Positions 35,310 to 45,740 of a stretch of DNA of 64,000 nt are shown piece by piece. Numbering within the stretch: position 1 is the stretch's first letter; every line of letters begins with the position of its first letter. The position numbers and the translations under genes were made by a program. Below the pieces are notes generated by a model. It did not search any database and was not told where the DNA came from. It worked only from the letters and a program-made list of their open reading frames with translations. The stretch is from Myoxocephalus aenaeus (Eukaryota; Chordata; Actinopteri; Perciformes; Cottidae): contig JBAMJR010000004.1 in NCBI GenBank assembly GCA_038501785.1, positions 1,780,501 to 1,844,500 of the forward strand. Direction: 5' to 3'.

Positions 35310-37227
35310 TGATAGATCGCTTTACAGATAACAGATAACTACACTTAAGATCCTACTGAGTGTCTCCTTACAATGATAACATACCCCAGTACACACAGTG
35401 CACACTGAACTGCTCAGCATCTGAATGTGGTATACTCTTTAAATCGGAGGATATGAAGCTTGTTTCCATTGAGTTTAAAAAAAAGTGCAATAACACTGTG
35501 GGCTAAATAAAAAATTGGTTCAGTGGAGTGTTTGGTGATTATCTCAACAAGAGCAGACATAGTGCATAGGGAGGAAAAGACGACATCACATGTGACGAGA
35601 CCTCTTCGTCTCTTTCATTCTGTTCCGGCAGTCAGATTACTATCCGTATCTCTGCCTCTCTTTCCTCATGCTATATTATCCGGGATGTAACGGCTGATTT
35701 GTGGAAGCTACGCCCTGCTTCTTTAGCGGATTACTGCAACTAGAGAAATACGCCTTTTGATATGGAAATCCAACATCCCCACCAAAAAAGACTCTCCCTC
35801 TAAAGAATATAGCAGGAATCGTGTGTGCGCATGTTTATGAGTTAGGTCAGCAGATGTAAGCCAGGCCAAGTGTGTCCAAAGATAAATAAAGCTCAATGTA
35901 GTGATACTATTTAGTGGCTAAAGCAGCATGCAGACTCTTAAGAATAGTTAAGTAATAGTTGACATTTTGCAAAAAATAAAGCAATGGATTAAAAAAATGT
36001 AAATGCTTAAACAGGCGATATACTACAGTCTGCTGAACATGTACACTCTATTGTTATCATACATCCATTGTAACAGATTTAGATATTTAGATGGAAATGT
36101 TTCCACTTGGATCCAGACTTTGAAGGTCTTGCAGCCATTGCTTGTATTCTGAGAACATGTTCTCATCATAGCACAATATCAATAGTATTTTTTAGTATCG
36201 TCTTATAATGAGAAATTTTGCCATCTACTCGTCCATGTGTGGATTATTCCTCCTGTGCTGTGATACGGTTAGTGGTAGTTCAGTAGAAATAAAATAGTTC
36301 ATACATGAAGCTGCTCTGTGGATTATCTTGAGTCATTATATTCAAGGGAAGGACATCTCTCCGGACGATATATCTCCAGAATCAAGTGACTCACACCCAA
36401 ACAATCCAGATTGAAAAATAGCTCTACAGGTGAGAGGGAAAAAAAATTGGGAGGTGAACTATCCATTTAAATTCTGTTTGACTTTGTGGTGTTTCCTAAT
36501 ATTATGTGTGAGGTTTATAAATCAAAATAAGCGACTGGCTGATGGCTGTCTCCCGGCACAACCAATGATAACCGCTGCTGGCACCAAGCCAGAGAAACCA
36601 CACCCTGAAAAACACACAAAAACACACACACACACACACACACACTAATGTGCACAATATACATCAGCTGTAAACACCCACACAATCAAACGTGCGCACA
36701 TCCTCATCAGCTATACTGTACATGCACATTAACTGTCACACAAAATGGAGTGAAGCTGCAGATTAATGTGTGAAGCCGTGTGTAATCCTTCTCTCCTCTC
36801 ACTCTGAGGACTTGGTGTTGCAGATGGGGGAAGGTGGAGTGAAGAGAAGATGACAGAGTGGAGAGAAGATGACAGAGTGGAGCATGATGGTCTCGACTGG
36901 AGGACATCATGTCACCGGTGTTACAGCCGGTGATCTGTCGTGAGCTTTCACTTAGGTAGAGCACAGCGTGGGGTTAGGAAACCTTTATTGAAGGTAAATC
37001 CTAGATTGAAAGCGTTGACAATTTTGGTTTACATTTTGTTTTTATTTAATCTGTGCATATGTAAAACTTAAAGAACTTTGTGAATCACCCAAATCTAAAT
37101 GTATTTCCCCTGAACATTTTTATTCTGAAGGTAAAATGTATGGCATCAAGAGGTCTGTGGCACAGCTCCTACCTCCTCTTTCCTCTCTAAGGGTGACTTT
37201 TATTTAAGTGTAATCCGTAACTGTGTA

Positions 37228-37440
37228 TAAGATTTGGACGTAGCCACCGTGACGTCACCCATTGGTTTGTGGACAGCCAATTGAATTTGGCATTTTATCC
37301 GTCACCATCTTGGTTTTTGTCCGTCGCCATGTTGTTGTTGCTGCAGCCAGAAGTGCGATGAGAGGGTGGAGCTAAGTCCAACCGACCGCTAAATAAGACG
37401 GCTTCAATCGATCATAAGGGTTACAATTCACTTTAGCAAA
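37228..37440. repeat. Common teleost interspersed repeat ('GACGTCACCCATTGGTTTGT')
   Basis: GACGTCACCCATTGGTTTGT then GGACAGCC, CCATCTTGGTTTTTGTCC and GAGGGTGGAGCTAAG match, from memory, a repeat scattered through percomorph genomes. Its class is unknown to me. The edges are approximate. Confidence 0.5.
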
Positions 37441-37982
37441 CTCCAAGCAATTTGTGTAAGGGTTACAGTGGGTGGTCTTCACAACATCAGCAGGTGGTAT
37501 GATACAGTAATTTATATTCATTATTCACAATCTGTTATTCAAATGCAGATCAAAATGAGGTTTAAAAATCCCTTTAACCGTTTCAGGATCCGACTGGTAA
37601 TATGTTGATAATATATGAGCCTTTGGTTCATTTAGTGAAGTCTGGTTCACCCATACAGCTGCTTCCACTTGTTGCCTCATTGGGCCTCTTGTCAGGACTG
37701 TGTAGATCTGTTAAAACCCTCTGACTGTCCTGGGTTGTGAAATAAACATTAGTATGGAGTTGGTTAAAAGTGTTTCCCCCTGCATTACAAGAGCATGTAT
37801 AACTTAAAACATTGTAGATAACATTTGTCATATATGACAATAATTTAAAACTTAATTTATAACAGTCATCCAAATGTATTACATTAAATAAATGCCAATT
37901 ATGCATTAATATAAAAAATCATGTTATTGCTATTGCAGGGTTTGCTTTACCTTTACCTTCATGTCGCCTAAAAAAAGCAAAA

Positions 37983-38040
37983 GACACTGGTAATGGTACT
38001 CCTGGTTTCCTGGGATGGGGTTCGATTCCCCGCAGTGTCC
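37983..38040 (+). other. tRNA-like 3' half, probably a decayed tRNA or SINE head
   Basis: GACACTG (37983-37989) pairs exactly with CAGTGTC (38033-38039), like a 7-bp acceptor stem. Directly before the latter is TGGGGTTCGATTCCCCG, a standard TpsiC arm with a B-box-like GGTTCGATTCC. Only 26 bases lie between acceptor and T arm, too few for normal D and anticodon arms. A functional tRNA is unlikely. Confidence 0.35.
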
Positions 38041-39271
38041 TGCAAGTTTTTTGTGTTGACATGAATTTTTTTTTTACTATCTATTAATTCTCTGTAGCAG
38101 TTATCAGAAACTTAAAACTATTGTTTTAAACTTGCATTCAGGACTATTTATGTAACCGTCTTTACACTGTAGCTTGTCCGCTATCAACTGACTTTGACAT
38201 AAAGCATACCCTCTTTTATCATCTATTTGACTCTAAATGGGAACATAACTAACAAAATTAACATCATGCTTTATTGAAGAGGACTTGAAACTAGCGATTG
38301 AGACCATAAACGCATGTTTGCAATGTTTACTGAGGGAATAAATCAAATGAGAATTAGTATCAACTTCTCATAGACTCACTTTTCAGACCCGGAGGTTGAT
38401 GCCTGGTGCAATCACATATACTCTAATAGTTCTATTATAATCAAATTTAGGCAACACCCCTATATGGTGATTGTCATATAAATGCCTGATTGTCTTAATT
38501 AACTGCAGTAAGCTTATAATAATCATAAACAAACCCTCAATAGCACCAGTTTAACGACGTCGATTCATGTATTAGTTTGATTGATTTATTATGTAATCAT
38601 TCTGTCTGTTTTCATTCAGTTATGCAAGTGCCAGACAGATTGCAGACTTACTGAAGCAGAACAGTGTTTCTGTACACAAACAGCAGAAAAGCCAGTGGTG
38701 ATGGGAAAGTAAACTAAATTGAAGTGAGTTCATCCCACTCCCTCCATCTTCCTTCTCTAATGAGATGTTTCTTGTTTGCTACGAGCTGACAAACATTTGC
38801 CCGTCCTCACATGGAAATAGTCCCATTATCACAGTTGTTGTTTCTAGTTGTGTCTCTTGGCCAAGGGGGTGTGGTACCATACACATACTGCATCTCATTT
38901 GATTTCATTCTGAAACTGCTCTGCCAGAAGTATTTATGGAGTCTGTAGGCTAATGTCAGTAAACATAACATTGTTTGTAAGAATCCCTTTAATATTGTTA
39001 TTTAAGAGACATTTTACAGTTACAAAATACACTTGTCAGTGCTCTCTGCTGGAAAACATAGTTAACAGAGACCCTGTCTGTAAATCAAACATATTCTTGG
39101 CAGTTTTGTACTGAAATGTCTTGCTATTTGTAGACAATAAGCTGATATCGGCAATAAATCGTTCTAGCTCTTGTTGTCACTGTTCAAGTCAGAAAGTGAA
39201 GCAAATCATTGTTTTGTGTTATTGGATGGGATACAGATGCTTCCTGTAGCTAGCTATCAATAGTTACCAAC

Positions 39272-39373
<102 letters not shown>

Positions 39374-40343
39374 TGATACAGCTCAGCACTTATCAGGAGT
39401 TTTTGTTCTGTTGTTTTGTTTGTTGAAGGCCACTGTGTTTGCTAAAAGGTTCTCTATACGACATGCAGAGCATTCATAGCAAATTAAAAGCAAACAATTA
39501 GTTTCTATGTAAAAAATATAGTGGAGTAAAGTCTTACTGGACAGAGAATGAAGTTGCTCTCATCCTGTGTGGGTTGTAATCCTAGTTTCTCTGTTTCTTT
39601 TTCATCTGTCACTGCGTTGAGATCTGTGTGGACGTCTTACATATATGCTCTGAATTTTGGATCTTACACATTTTACCTTATCACATTGTACCTTTATCTT
39701 ACAACATTTTCAAGTTGATGCATCTTTGCATCTGTTTGTATCCACTTGTTCATTTCCATTGGAAAACTGTTTTCTAAAGATACTGGCCTTTGTCTCTCTG
39801 TTTTGAGGCCAAGGCCTAATTGACACCAAACAGCATTGTGGGGATAGCATACAGACGGTCAGGAGCAGGACGGGGGGAGGGATGGTTAACCCCCCAGAAT
39901 AAAGAACCTGTTGTTTAAAGGGAGATCACAACACGCTCTACCACTCTCTGCCTCTGTCTGCTCCTCATTTGTTCTTTCATCCTCTCCATGCCTCCCTGGT
40001 TTGTCTGTTTCACTGATATCACATTGTCTACCTCACTCCTCCCCATCTCCTGCTGTCATTTTCTCTCTCCTGTCTGTTTCTCACCCCTCCTTCCGATCTC
40101 TCCCTCTGTGTCACCCAGGGCTTTTTGTTCCATTTTCTCCTCTTCTCCCTGATTCCACCCGCTCTCATCATGCCTCATTAGCGAGACGCTTCATTGGTGG
40201 AGAGCTACAGCTTGTTGAATCTGGGAAGGCGTGGTCTTTCTGTCTTTTTGGAGTCTCTCTCTGTCTGTTGATTGGATATTGTTTGGATATTATCAACCTC
40301 TGCGTGCGCGTCTGCTTGCTTTCTTCGCTCATTCGTCTGCCTG

Positions 40344-40450
<107 letters not shown>

Positions 40451-40579
40451 CACACAATCCACTAGCCAGCCAGCCGGGTGCAGTTCTGTTCCAGTTTCCA
40501 GTAAGCTGATCTTTCTGGCAGAGGCTAGTGGGGAGACTTCCTTTTCTGGAAGGACCTGATGCATCGTGTTAATGATCCC

Positions 40580-40582
40580 CTC

Positions 40583-40623
<41 letters not shown>
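40580..40623. repeat. (TC)n microsatellite
   Basis: TC units with one CC interruption. Confidence 0.9.
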
Positions 40624-40626
<3 letters not shown>

Positions 40627-40639
40627 TCCCTCTCTCTAC

Positions 40640-41449
40640 GTCGCTCTACTGGAGAGTCTCATTTCATATCACAACGTCTGAGCAGGGAGCAACAGCAGAA
40701 ATGGTCCAGCCGGCAGAGTGAAGAGACTGTGTTGATCACGCCCCCCTCGTCTGTCTCAGCCTAACGCTGTCCTCTCTTTCACTAACACCAGTAACACCAT
40801 TTCACACTCTTTTCCCCTCATTTTCTTTCTTTCTATCCTTTCTCACTCTATCTCTTTGTGTGTGTGTGTCTCTCCTCCCATTGTTGTGTCTTTCATCTCT
40901 TTTGGAAGAGTGTCTCCAGTCTTCATGCTCAGGTAGGCAGTACAACATCCAGGAACACATTTTCTTTCTTCCTTCCTCTCTTCATCACGCACATCAACAC
41001 CCTCCACCTCCTCATCCTTCTCCCCATCCTCTATCTCTCTACTCTCTTGCTGCCTCCACACCCTGCCTCTGAGTGCGCTGGAGAGAGTCGCCAATTGCGC
41101 ACGGCAAAGGCAGCAAGTGGGAGTGGACCTTCGACGAGCGTGCTTGGAAGTGTGTTTGCGAGTGTGTGTGTGTGTGTGTGTGTGTGTCTGTGAACGTGGA
41201 GAGGAAGAGGAGAGGAGGAAGAGGAGGAGGCAGAGAGCATCAGCACAGTCCTCCCAGTCTCTCCTCTCTTCACGCACACTCCCACTCTGCATGGAACAAT
41301 CCTTCCTTCACTGCTTCTAGATGGACATTTCTGTGGCAACGTTTCACCAGTGAAGACAGCAGCCGCTCGCCGCTCCACTCCTCAAGCTCCTACATGCTGG
41401 ATTAAAAAGAAAAAAAAGTGAGGAGAGGAACAGGGGGAGATCTCTGAAC
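40640..41449 (+). promoter_or_regulatory. Candidate promoter and 5' leader of the gene starting at 41450
   Basis: Pyrimidine-rich sequence precedes the ATG, then a GA-rich region with a (TG)13 at 41163-41188. CpG-bearing patches lie at 41090-41150 and 41366-41380. No TATA box is evident. Assignment depends on the downstream exon being real. Confidence 0.35.
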
Positions 41450-41518
41450 ATGAGTGAGGAAGCTAAGGAGAAAGCAGGCGGTGGGAAAGCAGCACATCGC
41501 AAGAAGAAAGGCAAAAAG
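41450..41518 (+). CDS. Probable first coding exon of a gene extending right; neuregulin-1 type I-like start
   Basis: ATG at 41450 opens 23 codons, MSEEAKEKAGGGKAAHRKKK then GKK, ending at AAG with a consensus GTAAGA donor at 41519 (phase 0). The MSE start, run of acidic and lysine residues, glycines and KKKGKK end resemble the cytosol-like N-terminus recalled for type I neuregulin-1 (MSERKEGRGKGKGKKK). Neuregulins are ErbB ligands, and their first intron is long, which fits the lack of exons in the next 22 kb. No Ig-like or EGF domain exon is found in the window, so the match rests on a short low-complexity segment. Any lysine-rich start could mimic it. Confidence 0.4.
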
Positions 41519-42152
41519 GTAAGAGAGAGGAAGAGCTCTCTTTGTCTTGGTGTGCTTCCTTTTGCTCAGTTGTCGCTTTAGATCAGCAAAATATATGTTG
41601 TGTGCGTTTGTATGGGAAGTATGAGGTTGTTGGGTGAGGTGAGATTAATGGGTGAGTTTGTTGAACCCATTGTAAAGTGACTCAAGGCGTGTTTGACCAT
41701 GTTGTTACTGGTTTTTAACACGTTTTGTTTTTGTTTGATCATTCAATATAATCAAGTCTTGATTCATCAGCACATTTCAGATATGCAAGATCGAGTGTTG
41801 TTCGTATTATTCAAGAGACGGTTTATTTACGTACAGCCTGTACACCACCCGCTTGTATTCCTGTGAATTTTACAAGTGTTTTCACATTTTTCTATGCTTG
41901 TGGCTCTGACATGAGAAGGAAATGTTTGCTCAGCCTCACCTGGAATTCCACCGAAGCCCATTGAAGAGCCGTCTGTCAGCCGCCAGTTATTATAATAAGT
42001 CTGACACAGCGACTGGTCGGTCTGGTTGGTGGTTTGCCGTGTGTGTGATTTGCTGGTGGAGCAGTGGTATGTAAAGTGGAAAGAGAGCATAATGGAAGGC
42101 AAGGGGATGTCCTCGGGGTTAGGGTGGGGGGAATGCACGCGTCACACAGGTA

Positions 42153-42211
<59 letters not shown>

Positions 42212-43152
42212 ATAGCTGTCTTGTTTTCCTCAGCAGTTGTTATTATGGCTTCTGAAGGTGTTTGGAGCCACAGAAACATGTTTTGACTTATGGATTGGAA
42301 TGTGTGTGCGTGTGCTTGTGCTCACATGTGTGTACATATAGGTTGTGGTCCACAGTTTGAACGCTTTCAGCATGGGAATCCATGGTGGAAGCATAACTAA
42401 AGCACGTCTGCTCCTGTGCCTCTCATGATGTCGTGTCAGTGTGACTACGGCCTTTTGATAAATGTGTTTGTGTGCTGAAAGCCACTGATCATACACAGTG
42501 TCACAAAATACACCCGTTTACACGCACAGCGAGAATTTTCCAGAACATTTGAGCGTGGATAGGGTTAAAGCTGCATTCGAGTGGCCCTTGAGATGAGGGA
42601 TTTGCTGGACAGGGAAAGACCAAAGCAGAGCAGAGAAGCCCAGTTACAGCAGAGAGACACTGTACGTTTAACAAGGCTAAGTGCATCTGTTATTGAGGAG
42701 TAGAAATATTCAGTGTTTCCAATTAAATAATTTACAGCTGCTGTGGTATGTGCCACCCTCAGTGGTGAAGCTGTCAGCCTGGTTCCTCACTGACGGCAAG
42801 AGACGAGATTAAGTGTTGACTTCAGTTATGAAATGTTGACTTAAAGGACTGTCACACAGTCGGTGGAAAGACTTTATTGGAATATGTGGTACAATAATTT
42901 TATTGAGTTTTGTTCTTGCTCTCAATGTGCATACACAGAAATATACAAACTGTTAAAACAAGAACATTGAAGCTGGGAAAATGTAAAATATGAACATTTA
43001 ACTACTATACGCAGATATACATTTATATTAAAAAAGTACAATATAATAGACTGTCTGACAATAGTGCAATGGTGCAGAGTGCAAAGGGTGTTTGTATAAA
43101 TATGGCATCATTTATGTAACAGATTGCTTTATATACACAAAGTGGGTGGATA
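41519..43152. other. Putative first-intron start, no exon recognised
   Basis: Holds (TG)n at 42155-42210. The AT-rich stretch 42870-43110 has words such as AGTGCAATGGTGCAGAGTGC, typical of fish retroelement untranslated sequence, but I cannot place a family. Confidence 0.55.
42155..42210. repeat. (TG)28 microsatellite
   Basis: Uninterrupted TG. Confidence 0.95.
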
Positions 43153-43332
43153 TGAGATTATATATTATTGTTTAAATACATTGTTTAACATTTACATATA
43201 AATCACTGTCAAATGCAAACATAAGCGCGGTACTGTTTATACTGATAAACTGTACCGTGCTTATGTTTGCATTTGACAGTGATTTATATGTAAATGTTAA
43301 ACAATGTATTTAAACAATAATATATAATCTCA
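43153..43332. repeat. Near-perfect 180-bp palindrome
   Basis: Arms 43153-43240 and 43245-43332 are 88 bases each, separated by only ACTG. Aligning them by eye I find two mismatched pairs, both close to the loop (AGCGCGGTACTG against the complement of CTGTACCGTGCT). The arms are AT-rich and contain no coding frame. No clear target-site duplication flanks the ends. Confidence 0.95.
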
Positions 43333-43787
43333 GATTTATAAACTCTTCAGTGTGGATATCTGTATCTGTCTCAGAAAGCTGGTATTGATCATGCTGCTCT
43401 TCATTACACAGAGACAAATGAGTGTAAATAATGTTTTTAGGCAGAACGTTAAATATCCGTTTGGAACTTCCTAAAATTATGAATACTAAATTCAAACTCC
43501 ATTTCCCAACAGATTAAGATAAAGGAGGTTGGGTTGAATTCACTAATGGGATTATCACACAAACCAAAAGTTGTCTGTTCAACACGTCTATCTCTCCCTC
43601 ACGAGCTCCAGACTGCAGCCGTGAAACGGAGAACATATTGAAACGATGCATATTAATGCGTCTTTACATATGTATGTTGTTTGTTTGTTTGTTGTGTGTA
43701 CATGCACAAACGTGCGTCCATGTGTGTCTGCGCTTCTCTCAGTGCGCATGTGCATGTCAGATAACTATGCCAGATGTGTTAATGATT

Positions 43788-43801
43788 GTAGCCATGGCAA
43801 C
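43788..43801. promoter_or_regulatory. Perfect RFX X-box
   Basis: GTAGCC-AT-GGCAAC fits the X-box consensus GTNRCC-N(0-3)-RGYAAC at every position. RFX factors use it at ciliary and neuronal genes. Occupancy is not shown. Confidence 0.45.
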
Positions 43802-43830
43802 TAGTTTCTGCTCTGAGCGAAATATGTCGA

Positions 43831-43870
<40 letters not shown>

Positions 43871-44218
43871 GGTGGACTGGTGAACTTGGTGGCCAGAACA
43901 GAAATATATTTTTCATGAGGCAGCTGCTGTGATGGAGGAAGCTCAAGGATACAATCAAACATCTTTTGACTGAAGGTCCCAGACTTATCGTGATTATGAC
44001 GCGGGTCGTAAATCATCCCCAAACACCAAACTTTGTCTGCCTTTTAGTGGGTGTTTGTGCTCATCAGTGTGTGTGTCTGTTTAAGTTTAGCATGTGTGCA
44101 TTTGTGAGTGTTTGATAGTGAGTTTGTGTAGCACTTTGATGTTTCTCTAAATGCTCTATGATCTCAGAGAGGCTTAATGATAAGAAGTTGATGTAGTGAT
44201 AGAGATAATGAGGATTGC

Positions 44219-44221
<3 letters not shown>

Positions 44222-44297
<76 letters not shown>
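44222..44297. repeat. (CA)38 microsatellite, left arm of an inverted pair
   Basis: Uninterrupted CA. It is complementary to the TG array 87 bases downstream. Confidence 0.97.
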
Positions 44298-44299
<2 letters not shown>

Positions 44300-44380
44300 T
44301 ATTAACAGGAATTTGGTTGCATTTATTCCCACCACACACAAGCTTCTGTTGGGTCAAGCAAAACCCTTTAATCGAATATT

Positions 44381-44384
<4 letters not shown>

Positions 44385-44472
<88 letters not shown>
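44385..44472. repeat. (TG)44 microsatellite, right arm of an inverted pair
   Basis: Uninterrupted TG; together with the CA array it could form a hairpin of up to about 76 bp. Confidence 0.97.
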
Positions 44473-44476
<4 letters not shown>

Positions 44477-45685
44477 TCCGTGCATGAAGTACACTCTTGT
44501 CTCTGGACATCTGGTTAGTTGTGCTCGGTTGGGTTTTAGTGAAGTTAAATTGGACATGGAACCGTTTTCTCTGCACAAAAGAAGAAAGAAATAAGGGAGA
44601 GAAATGTGGCTGCAAGACAAATGAACCCTGGGGACTTTATATAGAAGTAGCTCACTTTCAGAGTCCTGATAAATAAGCTCAATATAATTCAACTGCATGA
44701 CTAAAAGCAGAAACGAAATGATTATATTATCAGAGACTTGCATATTTGCCCCATATGTTTATATATACATGATATCCAAAGAAGAGCAGGCAAACTGAGA
44801 AGACGATAGTTGTTTATTATTGTGCATCTGTTGTGAGTTTTTGAATTAAATTTAAATTAAAACTTAGATGACGGAGAGAGAAAGTAGAGCTAAGGATAAC
44901 TGTACAGTTTGCCCACACCAATGCCTTCTCTGAATAAATCTCCTCAGCAAAGTAAACATATCGTTATATAAGAGATGCTTGCACACCAACCGGTGCTTTA
45001 AAAACAGCATAGTTTTTCCAGGTTTCTATCTTCCAAAAATAAGCTTCCCTCAACTGCAAGATGTGCTGTATGTGTTTATACTGTTTTTGTGTTTTTGTCA
45101 AACTTACGGATGGAGGGAGACAGTTGAGAAATGTGGTACCACTGAAACATTGATATTCTGTCACAACCGAGCCACTGCTGCTGATCATAGTTCTCCAGTC
45201 AGTATATTTTGCTGCCACTCCTCTAACATACTTACAGCAAAAAGTGACATGGAGAGGTCATACTTGTTGCTCTTGCTATAAGTGACATAGAAGCTTGTAT
45301 AAGGCAGCTTCTCACCAACTGAACATGTATTGGTAAATGTTTTATGGCACTACAGATACATCAGAAGCAAACACGACAAATACAAACACAAAGGGACAGA
45401 TGACTTCAGCTCATTTCCCTCATCCTTGCACTTTTCATTGGACTGTATACATGAGTCTCTTGTGTTGCCTCTGTTGTCTTGTTCCTAATGAGACAGCTAG
45501 GCAGCCAGACTCGGGCAGCTCTGCTCTTTGTCTTGGATGGAAAAACCCTGCCAGAGACAGAGAGCCCGCGTCTGGAGGACTGGTGAAATAAGCCGTTCGG
45601 TGACAGTGCCTTCAAAGAGAAATGGCACATCACATCCCCCAGATAACAGCAGGGCACTGGTGAACGTGCTGATGGAAGATGTGAA

Positions 45686-45740
45686 GTGTGTGCGTGCGTG
45701 CGTGTGTGTGTGTGTGTGTGTGTGTAGAGAGAGAGAGAGA
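45686..45740. repeat. (TGCG/TG)n-(GA)n microsatellite
   Basis: TGTGTGCGTGCGTGCG grades into TG and then GA units. Confidence 0.9.

Larger units (their letters stand above)
29415..37227. other. Gene desert segment, no gene recognised
   Basis: AT-rich, mostly unique-looking sequence. It contains (CA)n at 31733-31757, a repeat remnant at 32425-32590, (CCTCT)n at 32862-32894, a 36-bp hairpin at 35274-35309, (CA)n at 36619-36645, and a 20-bp tandem duplication near 36840-36881. No splice-bounded coding exon seen on either strand. Confidence 0.6.

Noticed and set aside
44064..44743. Long frames of His-Thr or Cys-Val repeats
   Set aside because: They are translations of the (CA)n and (TG)n arrays. 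The same applies to 9756-9991, 13195-13615, 26720-27156 and 61422-61664.
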